Positions 23,750 to 35,157 of a stretch of 64,000 nucleotides of DNA are shown here, one piece after another; position 1 is the first letter of the stretch; every line of letters starts with the position of its first letter. Source of the DNA: Podospora bellae-mahoneyi (Eukaryota > Ascomycota > Sordariomycetes > Sordariales > Podosporaceae). The notes beneath the pieces are model-generated. The model was not told the origin of the DNA. It worked only from the letters and a program-made list of their open reading frames with translations, and searched no databases. The stretch lies in contig NC_085884.1 in assembly GCF_035222275.1 (NCBI RefSeq), forward strand, positions 3,100,001-3,164,000. Reading direction: 5' to 3'. Made by a program: the position numbers and the translations under genes.

Positions 23750-24240
23750 TTTGGTGGTGTTTTTTTTCGCGTTGTCGTGATGTTTGTTGAAGGTTGTGTT
23801 TGTTGATACCTAGCGAGACCGTTCCGTAGTCGTGGTCGTGTGAGTGCTATTTCAACGGTAGGGCGGTGTCAAAGTGTCGCGGGCCGCGCCGTTAAACTCA
23901 ATTGTATAGCAAACGGTCGTTGTCTGTGCGAGATGCATGCAATGGTTTGAGAGAGCGTTCGTTCATCGCAGCTTTTTGCAGTTTCAGCTTCGGATGGCAG
24001 GTTTGATAACCCGCAGGAGCTCTGTCGTATCGATGACGTAGGGTAGTCCCACCAATCAACCCCCCTCCTGCACAACAACCAAGCTGTCGGATCGGCCCAC
24101 TTTTCCCATTGGCTGTCATGACCCGGGAATGCCCTCACACAACGGAAGTCACAGAATCAAAAAACGCTCATAGTGGCATCATATCCACATCTATTACGCT
24201 CATGTATCTATAGGTTTTTGTAGTGTGAGGTAAGTAAAAC
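23750..24240. other. Upstream region of the phosphoketolase gene
   Basis: No gene. It separates two minus-strand genes and should hold the phosphoketolase promoter and the 3' flank of the zinc-cluster gene. I saw no clear regulator site. Confidence 0.5.
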
Positions 24241-25872
24241 CTACCGCCTCAAACCAAGCCCAACAACCCTCATAGGCCACTCGATCCACTCCCTGTGCTC
24301 CTCATCCAATATCTCATGCGCCCTCTCCACCAAGTGGTCCCCCCATCCCTGAAGCCACCACGTCCTTTCATGATGTTTCCACAGTATGCAAAAATGCGCA
24401 AAGATGGCCACCGCTTCCGGTGTGGGTATCTTGAGCAGCGGCACAAGCGAGTCTGACACCTCCCACAACCACAGCATAGCATCCAACACATCCTTTTCCT
24501 CCTTCGCCCCTTCTCCATTCTGTTCTCGCGTGATGATCACCAACGATAACTCCAGCTCATCAAGAGCGTGGATATACGTAGCCAGCCGCTCTTGGGCACC
24601 CTCCTGGCCTTCTTGTTTCTGCATGCTACCCAGGATATTTTGTCTCAGAGCAGACAGCGGCCCCCACGCCTCTCCCATCTGGCTCTCTTGCATCTTTGCT
24701 CTGTGCGTCCTCCACCTCTGCCCTCCATACGCGAGAAACGGCGCTAGCATTGTCTCGTGGCCTCTCGGCCCGAGAACACTGCTCAGTGATTTGGCGCCCG
24801 TAACAAGAAACGTCCACTCTGGAAAAGACGATGTTTCGTTGATGAAAAAGGACCCCCCCTCTGAGTGAGGTCTCCTCGGACTTGCCAATGCTGTCGACCA
24901 TGTCAGCACAAAGAGTCTTCCAACACTACCTGAACTGCAAGACCTACCAAAATATATCGTCAACATGCTAAACAAAAACAACCTCGCAGCCGCGTTTTTA
25001 TCCTCCCGCAGCAGATGATGCTGCCCATCATCACTCAAATACTTCATCGCCTCCCTGCTCGCTTTCTGATGCAGCACCATCCCCTGCGCGGTATAAAAAT
25101 CCCTCCTCTCCGAGCTCTCCTGATGGTAAGCAAGATGCAACGAACTAATCGCCAGCACAGCCCTCATGATGAAATCACACTTTAGCGCCGCGTCCACCAC
25201 ATCCACCCGCCAAAACTCCCGCACGCCAGCGTCAGACGCCAGGGTGAGATATGTCCTCGAGGTAAAGTTGTGCAGCAGCTCCAGCTCCAACAGCGGCAAA
25301 ACATCCGACTCGACCGACTGAGAGTGAAGATACGGACCCGAAGGCGACGACGGCGAGCGGGACGCTCTCGTGGCAGTTTTGGCAGCATGCCTCGCACCAC
25401 TGGTTCTGTTGGGAATCCCAAGCGTGACTGGAGTGGCGGTCCCCGGCGGAGCGGTGAGAAAAGGGCACTCGACCCCGTGCGAGATGCAGTTGAGACATGA
25501 CGGGTGGCGTTCGTCACACTGGGGGAACCCGACAGTCTGGTTAGATCGGATCTATCTAGATTTTGAAACGATCGGAAGAGTAGGGGGTAGAGCGCAGACC
25601 TTGATCTTGCGTGCCTTGCAGATGGCACAACCGGTGCGGCTCTTTTTGTGCGTCCTTCGGCCCGTGTACGTCAAGCCCACCGGTGGCTGCTGCTGTCGAT
25701 GCGTCACGATGGTGGGGACGGGAGCCGGTGGTTGTGGTGGCACGTTCTGGCCACCATGTGGTGTCGGAACGTTGGATCCGAAGGGTGTGGGGGTCCCGGC
25801 TGGGGAGGAGGGACTGGGTGTCAATAAGCTGCTGCTGCTGCTGCTCGGGTTCGGGTTGGAGGAGTTGGACAT
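24241..25872 (-). CDS. Zn2Cys6 transcription factor, UPC2-like
   Basis: Exons 25872-25600, 25518-24948 and 24890-24241 encode 497 residues. Intron 1 (81 nt) falls inside the zinc cluster and joins GCAICKARKIK to CDERHPSCLNC. This gives the exact spacing C-x2-C-x6-C-x6-C-x2-C-x6-C at about residues 81-108, with a basic Arg/Lys stretch before it (TGRRTHKKSRTG). Intron 2 (57 nt, GTAGGT donor, GCTGACA branch) is in frame without a stop, so its removal is likely but not certain. The C-terminal part (LELELLHNFTSRTYLTL, FWRVDVVDAALKCDFIMRAV, AISSLHLAYH) matches the fungal transcription-factor domain found in Upc2/Ecm22-like sterol regulators and many uncharacterised homologues. The N terminus is Ser/Pro-rich. 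It should act in the nucleus; its targets are unknown, though the phosphoketolase gene is the nearest neighbour. Confidence 0.92.
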
Positions 25873-27118
25873 GTGGGTGAGACTAGATGATTGGCTGGGG
25901 AACGTGTTGGAGTGAGATCAGTGAGATTGAGCGGGCGATGACAGGTTGGCCACGTTTTGGTCGTGACACCGTCTGATTTCTGATGTTCTGTTCCTCTCGA
26001 GGTATCTTACAAATCAACAGATAGAAAAGACCAAACTCTGGACGAACATTCAGGAGGAACAGATGAAAAGACAGATGGCGCGGCCTTTTGACTGGTCAAT
26101 GGCTTCTTGATGAGGCTGTGGTCCAGCGACCCGGATAGCGACCCCCGAAGTTCAACTGGTCGGCGGGACTGCATCGCGCTAAAACCACCCCCGCAGATGC
26201 CAAGCAACGTGCCAAACGACTGTGGATCTGGGGCTGTGTCAAAAAATTCCAACGACGTCAGAGAAGAAGCTGTCATCACCAACTTTTTGGGTGGTTTTGG
26301 GGGTGCTCTTGAGTGCCTGACTTCTCGTCATCGAAGACCCATCCAAGATCTTCTAGAACCTAATTCACGATCAGGACAAGCAACCAGTCAAAGGCCTCAT
26401 CATGACAAATCCGAGCCCGATGAAGAATCTTCCTTTGGTGGACCCCTTTTGGCTTGGCAGCCTCCGTCAATAACTACGCCAAAGGGTGTTGATAGTCGTG
26501 TTCGGCTCAATCTTGAATTTTCAACCAATCAAAACCCAAACAGCAAATATGAGAGCCAACACCTAGAGGCGAATCTACTCGCTTTCGCAAAGCCCACAAA
26601 ATTCCACATTCCTTCCTATCGCAGCCGCATTGTTGAACAGAGCAAAGCCTCGACCCGGAGCTCAAACACCGCAAGGAGGAGAAAGAGATTACATCCGGCT
26701 GCGAGCACGTCAGCACGAAGCGTCACAGGAGCTCGGGCTTTTGGCAAACCCGAACGAACTGATGGATCTTACATAGATGATCCGCTGTAGCTCACTGGAA
26801 CTTGTGTGTTTTTTTAGACCAAGGCAATCCCATCCGCCTTCCCGTCCCTCGCCTTTTCCTTCCCTCAACCTAATTTCAACAACATCAGCGTTTTTACACT
26901 CTTTTGCTGACGTTGTTTTCCTCACGTACACGCGGTTTTCGGATAGACTCACGGCAATTTGGAGGATAGACAGATACCACGACGCAGGTCTATACCCCTG
27001 AAAACTCGAGCTTCGGACTCCACCCCCAGATTCGATCCTGAGATCTCAACACTCAACAGCAACCATATCCAACGTCCCAACCCGGACACCACCCCGCCAG
27101 CAACAAACGGCGGCCAAA
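25873..27118. other. Divergent intergenic region with an unsupported frame
   Basis: A 227-codon plus-strand frame (26107-26790) is polar and low in complexity, lacks any recognised domain and is probably chance. The region should hold the promoters of the zinc-cluster gene (minus) and the RTA1-like gene (plus). A pyrimidine-rich stretch (CATCCGCCTTCCCGTCCCTC near 26830) precedes the RTA1-like gene. Confidence 0.45.
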
Positions 27119-28153
27119 ATGACTGACACCGACCTCACCACCCTCCCCCCGAACTTCTACCCCACCTACGAAACCTGCCCCTCCATCTCTCCCCTCTGCC
27201 CCGTCAAGGCCACAACCCTAGGCTACTCCCCCAACCTCCCCGTCAACGTCTTCCTCGCCGTCGGCTTCGGCCTTTTCGGGATCATCACCCTCCTCACCGG
27301 CCTCTGGAAAAAAACATGGGGCTTCTCCACCACCGTAGCAGCAGGTTGCATCCTCGAATGTGTAGGCTACATCGGTCGCGTCCTCCTCAGCGAAAACGCC
27401 TGGAACGCCGACGCGTTCAAGATGCAGATTGTGGCAATTGTTCTTGGCCCAACGCTGGTGTGCGTCGGGTTGTATCTCACGTTACGACACATCGTCATTA
27501 GCTTGAACCCGGAGATGTCGAGGATCGCACCGAGACTGTACCCGATATTCTTTGTGCCCGCGGATGTGAGCTGCTTGGTGATTCAGGCCATTGGCGGGGG
27601 GGTTGCGGCCGCGGCGGGGAGGGATAATTATGATATTTTGAAGCACGGGAATCGGATCATCATGGCGGGGATCGTGCTTCAGGTTTTGGTTCTGGGGGCG
27701 TTTGGTGGGTTGGCGGGGGATTACCTAGTCGGGGTGAGGAAGAGTTTTAGGCAAAACCCTGGGATGGAAGGGAGCGCGCTGTGGAAGGATGGGAAGTTTA
27801 GGGGGTTCTTGTGGGCGATGGGGGGCGCGTATGCTGCGCTGTTGATTAGGTGTGTCTACCGGATTGCTGAGATGGCGGGGGGTTGGGGGAATCATATCAT
27901 GCAGCATGAGTCGAGCTTTGTGGTGTTGGAGAGCTTTATGGTGTTGATTGCGTGCGGGTTGTTGGCTTGTGCCGCGCCTGGGCTTTTGTTCCCTGAGATG
28001 TCGCATGACCAGAGGGTGAAGAATATGGGCAAGGGGAGGCAGCAGGGGGGTGTGGATGTGGAGAGCGGTGCGGGAGAGAAGACTGCAGGTACTGGTGCTA
28101 GTGCCAGTCCTTCTGATACGGAGAGGCGGCCGGGGACTGGGGAGGGAATCTGA
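27119..28153 (+). CDS. RTA1-family seven-helix membrane protein
   Basis: Single exon of 344 residues starting in the context CCAAAATGACTG. Seven hydrophobic helices are visible: VFLAVGFGLFGIITLLTGLW, GFSTTVAAGCILECVGYIGR, MQIVAIVLGPTLVCVGLYLT, YPIFFVPADVSCLVIQAIGGG, IIMAGIVLQVLVLGAFGGLA, FLWAMGGAYAALLIRCVYR and SFMVLIACGLLACAAPGLLF. The motifs GYIGR and RCVYRIAE and the helix beginning FFVPADVSCLVIQAIGGG are typical of the RTA1/RSB1 family. Yeast members include Rta1 (7-aminocholesterol resistance) and Rsb1 (sphingoid base release). The last 55 residues are a polar cytosolic tail rich in Gly, Ser and charged residues. The substrate is unknown. Codon use changes from C-rich in the first third to G-rich later, as in the DUF1996 gene. 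Confidence 0.93.
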   Translation: MTDTDLTTLPPNFYPTYETCPSISPLCPVKATTLGYSPNLPVNVFLAVGFGLFGIITLLTGLWKKTWGFSTTVAAGCILECVGYIGRVLLSENAWNADAFKMQIVAIVLGPTLVCVGLYLTLRHIVISLNPEMSRIAPRLYPIFFVPADVSCLVIQAIGGGVAAAAGRDNYDILKHGNRIIMAGIVLQVLVLGAFGGLAGDYLVGVRKSFRQNPGMEGSALWKDGKFRGFLWAMGGAYAALLIRCVYRIAEMAGGWGNHIMQHESSFVVLESFMVLIACGLLACAAPGLLFPEMSHDQRVKNMGKGRQQGGVDVESGAGEKTAGTGASASPSDTERRPGTGEGI

Positions 28154-28874
28154 GAAGAAGGCCTGGGCTAAATTGGGATATGTGGAGACGGATCTTGAGG
28201 ACATGCTGAGATCAGGACTGGAGTTCAAAGTCATTTTTGTCCCTTCCAGGCAAACAAAATCTTTCACGCATGAACTCGAACGCATCTGAGCATAAAATGC
28301 GGCCCTGGTCGTGCGGCTGAGCCACGTGGGGGTCCGGAACTCTGAAAGAAAACACTGTCGAGGTTCATTCTCAAGATTCCAGCAGTTCAGAGCCTATGTC
28401 GAAGCATAGTTGTGAAAACAAGTCATATGCCGCGATGTACAAACCTTATCTTCACCGTTTACCCGCTAGAACTATTGGAAATAGCGAGGGTTCCATCACC
28501 ACATCGCTTGGCGCGTATCCGCTTCGTTGGGCTGACGCCAAGCCGTTCTGGGATGCCATTTTCAACGCCGAGACAGAATCAAGGGTCCAGATTGGCCGGA
28601 AGAGCCCACTTGTCATGTCAAGATCTTGTGCCGCCACTTGACCCCTTTTGGACAAGGGGGTGCGGCGCAGGCAATCTCGTTCTTATTTCCCGCTTGGGTT
28701 GCGGGATGCTGCCTTCCTCCCTACCTCCTTTTCGCGCCCGATCGCGTCTCTGCGCGGCACATTTCCATCTCCATTTTGACTACCTTGGTGGCCACGGGGA
28801 GGAAGGACAAGCATCGGCAACTTTCGCTAACTTCCCGAATCCAACCCGGCGATAGGTACATATCCTCATCCAGC
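28154..28874. other. Intergenic region before the glycosyltransferase
   Basis: No gene. The glycosyltransferase frame is open upstream to 28626 but that part has no family similarity, and ATG 28875 directly precedes a good type II anchor. Confidence 0.5.
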
Positions 28875-30293
28875 ATGGCTGTCAACCGGGCCTGGGCCGC
28901 CGAGGGCTTACGGTCTTTTTCCAACCGTCCACGTCCTTTACCGACTAGGTTTTGGGTTATCAGTTTGGCTAGCATCTTCGTTCTCGCGTTGCTCTTCGTC
29001 GGCCACACATCTGACAGCTTGCCGTCCATTCCTGGCTTGAACAAGGAGCCTGAGAAAGCTCAACCACCGCCGCCAACGCCCGAGTCCAACGACCCACCAA
29101 AGGGACCAGCAAAGAACTACGACCCTGAAGAATTCGACCTTGATGAAAACGGGCTGAAGATGTGGGTACCCCCACACATGGACGCCCTCGTCCACGGAGT
29201 CCACGCCTCTGACGGCGTCAAGAGAAAGCCAACATACCCCCTCGACCCCTTCCCCCAAACACCAATGACCTCACCGGTGCAAGACAACCGTCCCCGCCCC
29301 TGGCTCGGAGCCGTCATCTGCTCCGCCTGGGACATCAAACGCCGCATGCTGATCCGCTACACCTGGATGAAGATGTTCAAAGACGTGCCCATGGACCAAC
29401 GCTTCGTCATCTCCAACCCCGGCCCGGACTGGCGAGCCGTCATCCAGCAGGAAAACGCCACGTTTGGCGACATGATTGTGTTGGACCACCTCCATGAAGA
29501 CGACTTCACCGCCAACACGGTGAAAACCGTAGAGTTCTACCGGTGGCTGTCGGATAAGTCCCCGGTGAAGTACGAGTTTGTCTCCAAAATGGACACTGAC
29601 CTCTGGGTCAACGCTCGTGCGTATTGGGACCGGCAGCTCCTCCCTAGATTGGACGTCGTCAAATCTGCCGATGGCAACACAGTCACGGGTTATAAAGCAA
29701 ACGTCAACCACACCACCATCGGGCAGTTTTATTATGACAGTTACCACCGCACGGCGTTTCCTCACGGGGCGATTTACACTGTTACTTGGGATATTGTTAA
29801 CTTGCTGCCTAAACTGCAAGATAAACACCACATTATCGCCGGGGAGGACGTCACCATGGCTTGGCTGCTTATCAAGGGTCATCAAAAAGTCACCATGGCC
29901 ATTCTGACGCAGGAAGAGAAATTCGAATTCGACCACAAGGACACCCGGCCAGGGGAGAGGACACCCTGGGCGAGGAAGGGGACGGATGTTACTTCTAGCT
30001 GGCATGCTATGTACGGGAGTGAGATCTTGGCCATTCACCAGCTCAAGAAGGATGATGACTGGCTTATGGTGGCGGAGTGTTTTGATGAGAGGGGGATCAA
30101 GGAGATGCCGCCTTATCCCGAGAAGGAGCCCGAGGATAAGGGGGAGAAGCCGGGGTATCCGAGGCCGTTTTGGACGCAGATCCCGAATGACTTTTGGGAG
30201 ACGGATGTGGATGGGACTTTGCTTTGTAATGGGATTTGGAAGTTGGAGCCGGGGGTGGGGAGGGATATGAAGAAGAAGCCCGAGGGGGCATGA
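28875..30293 (+). CDS. Type II membrane glycosyltransferase, GT31 (beta-1,3-galactosyltransferase-like)
   Basis: Single exon of 472 residues from ATG 28875. A short basic N terminus is followed by a membrane anchor at about 26-43 (FWVISLASIFVLALLFVG) and a Pro-rich stem, which is the layout of a Golgi glycosyltransferase. The lumenal domain has the GT31 pattern: LGAVICSAWDIKRRMLIRYT (start of the fold), RFVISNPGPDW, KYEFVSKMDTDLWVN with the metal-binding DTD at 240-242, and the later IAGEDVTMAWLL acidic motif. Enzymes of this fold transfer galactose, N-acetylglucosamine or similar from UDP-sugars; donor and acceptor here are not known. It contains no intron. Codon use is C-biased early and G-biased at the end, as in neighbouring genes. 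Confidence 0.88.
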   Translation: MAVNRAWAAEGLRSFSNRPRPLPTRFWVISLASIFVLALLFVGHTSDSLPSIPGLNKEPEKAQPPPPTPESNDPPKGPAKNYDPEEFDLDENGLKMWVPPHMDALVHGVHASDGVKRKPTYPLDPFPQTPMTSPVQDNRPRPWLGAVICSAWDIKRRMLIRYTWMKMFKDVPMDQRFVISNPGPDWRAVIQQENATFGDMIVLDHLHEDDFTANTVKTVEFYRWLSDKSPVKYEFVSKMDTDLWVNARAYWDRQLLPRLDVVKSADGNTVTGYKANVNHTTIGQFYYDSYHRTAFPHGAIYTVTWDIVNLLPKLQDKHHIIAGEDVTMAWLLIKGHQKVTMAILTQEEKFEFDHKDTRPGERTPWARKGTDVTSSWHAMYGSEILAIHQLKKDDDWLMVAECFDERGIKEMPPYPEKEPEDKGEKPGYPRPFWTQIPNDFWETDVDGTLLCNGIWKLEPGVGRDMKKKPEGA

Positions 30294-30671
30294 GATCTAA
30301 TGTGTATTGTCATGGGGGTTTTTTTTTTCTGTGTAAATATTGGGTATCTTATCTGGGCATCTATGTCGTTTTGTGACGTTGATGGTTGGGCAGACAAGTG
30401 GTGCCCTGGTCTGGGAAGATGCCAGTGAGGATAATGGGTTGGATATAAGCTTGGTATAGAGAATTATATAGAACTGAAAAAGCAAAATCTAATCGTGACT
30501 ATGTGCAAGGATTCTTATGGCTTAACTTCCAGCGGCTTATGAAATCCAAAAATTCCACGGTGACCAAATCCCCAGCCATCCATCCTACGTGTGCCAGTTG
30601 CTTGGATCAATTCATGTTGAAGTCAGCAGGTGTGCTCTTCCTGTTCTCACTTGAGGACCGGTCCACGGCCT
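30294..30671. other. Short intergenic region between convergent genes
   Basis: No gene. This is 3' flank of the glycosyltransferase (plus) and of the NACHT gene (minus). Confidence 0.5.
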
Positions 30672-33600
30672 TTATCTCCCTGCTCGCATCGTCAAACTTA
30701 CGGCTCCCCCCCCGACAGCATTATGCCGCCTTGGTGCCATGTAAGCTACCCACTGCCTAGAAGTCCAGTCCCAAAGAGGGGAAGGATCCCCGCGGACCCA
30801 CTGACGCAAATGTTGTTCCCAAACGAGACCATATATCCAGTGGAATGGGTATACCGGGCATAAGTGCTGGTTCCGGTCGTGTATAATGAAAGTCGGTGCG
30901 GTCTGATGGAAAGGGGGCTTCCACTCCTGTGAATCGCTAGCCACCATGCCCATCGGATCGGTATACTCCGACAGAATATGCATGTTATGAGGCTGGTGCC
31001 ATCGGATCATGCTGCTCAAAGTGGTGCTCTTGATACTCCCAAAGTAGCCCATGAGCCATTCTTTTCGGGGCATTTTGAGATCTTCGCAATCCCAAACGGC
31101 AATCTCTGCTCTCTCTGTCGGGTATCTGAACCCGACAGCCGCCCAGTATTGCGACGTAGCCAAGGGAATCACCAATACCTCCGCAGGCACCTCGGCGCCA
31201 AACTCAAGCCAAACTTGGAGCTCGTTCCATATCGAGACAGGAACGGCGCCTTTATACGAAAAAGCAAAGAGAAAGATGAAGATACTAAGCGTATCCCTCC
31301 AAGGGGATTTGCTCCCGATCGCCATACCATCTTGCCGATTAGCAGTCAAAGATTCGCGCCACTCACTCACATTGAACCATGGAGCTTCTCTGGTTCCAAT
31401 TTGCGGATAACCAACGTTTGGGGATAAACCGCGCTCCAACAAAGCTCTTAAAATGGGGGAGACGTCCATGAATTGCTGGCTTTTGAATTGCTTGCGCGTA
31501 CCACTCACAATGCTCGCGAGGGTCAGCAACTTGTGAGAATCGTCGTCCAAGAGACGGGGGTCCTGTAACCTCCACATCACATAGTTCAGCATCGGCGCAG
31601 CCATGTCCGTTGCAATGGCAAATAGAGAGCCTGGCTGATTCTCCGGGTGGCAAATTTGAAAGCCATCCCCGCGCATGATCACAAACCAATCTTTGGGCGG
31701 CTCCGCGGTAGAAGAGTCGGCGGCCACGGAATATTGCCGGAAAGCGTCAATCTCGTCCAACAAGGTAAATATCCATGAAGCTGGCGGGGCAGTCATGGCA
31801 GAACCTGTCTTTGCCAGACATTCTATCATGGCCGGCAACCGCCGCTCCTGCGCAGCCCTCGCATCGAGTTGTTTTCGCGGTGTAAAATTTGTTTGTGTGA
31901 AACTCAGGGCTTTGAACTCGGCCAAGTACGTAGTCAGGATCCCTTCCGCTACCCAATCGTCGTCAATTTTCCAATTGGGCGCCAAATCTCGCAGCTCGGT
32001 GGACAAAAAGTCGGATACTGAGCGGTGCGTGAAATCCGCCGCGTGTTTCCGGTCCGAGTTCAAGGTCCTGACCTCGATCAGGCCTTTGCACCAACTTTGC
32101 AACCTCTCGGCCGTCTGTATCTCTCGTTTCCTGTAATCGTGCTCGTTGGAGCAAAGAGGAACCGGAAAGAGAAAACGCCTATCCTCATCGTTGTGTTGGC
32201 AGTTATCAAACGAGTCGAATATGTAAGAGAGACCGAACAATGTGAGTGCTTGGGACGTGGTCACGTTTTTGGCTGGTGAAAAGTTGTTCGAATAATCCCC
32301 GGCAATGCAGTAGCCACGAAGTCGTAACATCATCGCCAGTACGAAGTGCGCTCCTCTGGCATGATGCTTGGGAATAGTCTTGAAGATCCTCCGAAAAAAC
32401 TCATGGAGTTCGTCTGGTGCTGTTTCGATAAGCCGGTGGATCGTGTGGAATGATGTACTCCGCTGGTTCGGAAGTTCTTCCTCTATGAGCTTCAGTAAGA
32501 ACACAACCCACAAGAAGACACCTTTGGCGTTGTCGATGATCAGCCGAGTTGTCTTATCCTGACGACCATCGGTGTCTAACAGTGCAACACGCTGAAAATA
32601 AGGGTTGGAACTGAGCCTTTCATGTACCAACGCGCCGATGTCAGCATCAGTGAGATGGTGGAGTGTAATGCGATGCGCATAATGCAAAGCTCCAAGTATC
32701 GGAGTTTCTTCTCGGCTTGAAACACAAAGCTTCACGTTCCTGTGTTTTGCCCAGCTGCCTAGCCTGTCACAGAAAGCCCAGAGAGACTGGCTAGGCTCAT
32801 CAAACTCATCGAGCCCGTCAATGAAAAGACAGATCTTGAACCGAGCAGATATCTCTTCAGCTGTCAACAGCGTATTGACGGCATTGTTGATCTGGGTATC
32901 TGATATGGTTGGTATCGGAGATTTCGCTAGCGACATTGCAGCGTACCTCCTTGGAGCCCAATGATCCGGAAAGAGTATACTGGCAAGCTCAGAATTGCCC
33001 CTGAGTATGTCATATATTATTCCTCTCAAGAGCCCGCGTGTAGTGTTTTGCTCTGCTGTTCCGATTTTCCAAAAAAAGAAACGCGAGCAAATGAGTTGCT
33101 TTGGTGACGGGCCTGAGGCGGCCCAAGACTCAAGACACTGTTGGGTTGTAGAATGTGTGGCCAAGTACTTCATCAGAGTTGACTTGCCAGCTCCAGGTTT
33201 GCCTGTAATGTGATAAATACCCGAACCTGATCTTAACCAGTGAATAAATTCTTGGGAGGCGTTGACCCTGGCGGGATCCTCGCTGTCTGGCGAACTATCG
33301 CCACTCTCCACCCCCGACGGCCGCCCAAGCATCCAGGAGAATGTGGTACATGCTGGATCGGCAATCTCTTCGAAACGCTTATCAGCAGTAGCCGGCCTCA
33401 GGGCGCCCAAAATAGTCGCCTGATTAATCGACTCCAACGAGGCCTCGGACAAATATATTGCGTCTTTGATCATCTGCAATAGGTCCAACTTCTCGGTGAG
33501 CTTTGCGAGCTCTAATGACAGCACATCCTTGACTGTTTGCAGGTTCGACTCGTTAACCAGCCTAGCAAGCCCTTCCAGTGGATCGAGCTTCTGACTGATG

Positions 33601-34152
33601 GCTTCCAGTTTTGTTATCAACTGTGGGCTACGTTGCTCGGAGGCTGCAAGCAGCTGTTTTATTACTGAAACATCGTTACTGAGTTGGAGAAGTTAGAGGA
33701 CAGGTACCTGGCCGGCCGAAAGTGAAATCTAGCATGTGAGCTTACTTGGTGGTAATTGCAAGTGCGGTTCTCAGTTGGCCCGTTGCCGATTCCAGCTCTT
33801 TCTGCAGATCCTGAAGTTCCGACTTGTGCTTTGTGTATTGGGCTTTGGCTTGCAGGGCACTGGCAACCGAAGATGGCTTGCGAGCTTTGCACAGGTCGAG
33901 CATGGCTCTTATTTACTTGATCGTTGCAGAACACCGCTCCGATGCTAATCTCGCGGACGCGTCGAGCCTGGGGTTGGCAAGCTGGCCAAGTGCAGCATCG
34001 AACTGACTCATGGCAAGGAGCAGTTTGTCTGTTTGTTTGGTGAAACCCGAAGTCGACTTGTACAGGTCCCAAAGTGTTTTTCCAGTTTTGACAGCAATGT
34101 CAACCGTAGAGAGCACGTTGACTGCCAACGAAAAGGCTGATATCGGGTCCAT
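30672..34152 (-). CDS. NACHT STAND (NLR-like) protein
   Basis: Exons 34152-33917, 33859-33746 and 33678-30672 give 1118 residues; introns are 57 and 67 nt with GTAAAT/GTAAGC donors and matching phases. The start MDPISAFSLAVNVLSTVDIA is the usual opening of the fungal N-terminal domain of STAND proteins. A coiled-coil stretch follows (KSELQDLQKELESA; SLELAKLTEKLDLLQM). The NACHT domain has P-loop GKPGAGKSTLMK (about 276-287), Walker B ICLFIDGLDEF (about 399-409), and a sensor-like LCVSSREE. The remaining 500 residues show no ankyrin, WD40 or TPR repeats by eye. Fungal proteins of this class act in heterokaryon incompatibility and probably immunity, with the N-terminal domain as effector and the C terminus as sensor. 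All P-loop and Walker B residues are intact. It marks the start of a region full of decayed incompatibility-type genes. Confidence 0.9.
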
Positions 34153-35157
34153 ATTTTCGGTCTTTGAATTGAGAGCAGCGCTCAACACGAGATTCGCTGC
34201 TTTGCTTGGGCGCCTTTGAGAACTTGAAGAAATCCGACCGAGTACTGGTCACGATCAAGGTTGGACATGATTCCGGCAGGATGGAATTTTGGGCGGCAGC
34301 CAGCAATGGGTGTTCACAGCCTCAGTTGGAGGCTGTGTGCCTGCACGTAGTACCTATGCTTGGCACGCTTACCTGCACTATACCGGACCTAGGTATGCAG
34401 ATAACACAAGCCAACGGTTGTTCTTGCTCATTGATGTCACGATCGCATCGGTCCAATCACCTGTAACAGTTCTACGTGAGTTATTTGGAAGTCGATGTGC
34501 AAGCAATGTAAGCTACCTTACCTTACCCACTCACTTCTATGCTCATCATAGTACAGTATATAGGTAGGTACCTCGTTTGCAGAGCTTAACTGAAGTATAT
34601 ATGAAAGTTGGAGATTGTATATGAGGTAGGTATGTGGGTCGGTAGGTGGTATTCAAGATTTGAAGTTATATCTTGCAAGTATATATGGGCCTGGATAGGC
34701 ACCTACATATGTCTAAGCCTAGGTAAGGTAGTAGAAATCGATTCCATTGATGCTGACGTGCCCAATGCGGCTCTAGTACGCTAACACTTGTCAAAGTGAA
34801 GGTCCGCTCTTGCCGAGCAAACACCCATCAGGCGGTTCAGCTTGTTTTGATCTGATAGTGATCCAGATGGCAGCGGCGTAGATTTCTCACGGGCTGACAG
34901 CATGACCTACAATGGCGGCCCAGCCTCGCCAGTACCAATTTCCACCATGCCATAACCAGATGCCATGATATGATTTCCAGCACCCAATCCCGCGAGGCTA
35001 TCACAGGCAACAGCCAAAGCAATGTGCAAAAAAAAAAACACCATTCCACATTTCCTCCTCCCCTACCCCTTAGCATGCCACCAAGACATAAACACCACCA
35101 CAACCCCACCCAGAACTCATCCCACCACCCTTGACCTCCTTGATCACCAGCAAAACA
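34153..35157. other. Divergent promoter region rich in AGGT/ACCT motifs
   Basis: No gene. The stretch 34500-34740 repeats AGGTAGGTACCT-like words (34561-34575, 34623-34650, 34699-34730), AT-rich with short palindromes. It probably holds the promoters of the NACHT gene (minus) and the membrane protein at 35158 (plus). Confidence 0.5.

Noticed and set aside
24891-24947. Reading the zinc-cluster gene straight through this segment
   Set aside because: It is in frame and stop-free, but GTAGGT, a GCTGACA branch and ACAG at 57 nt make an intron more likely; I left the uncertainty in the gene entry.
26107-26790. 227-codon plus-strand frame between the zinc-cluster and RTA1-like genes
   Set aside because: Polar low-complexity sequence with no domain or helix pattern and no supporting introns; probably chance.
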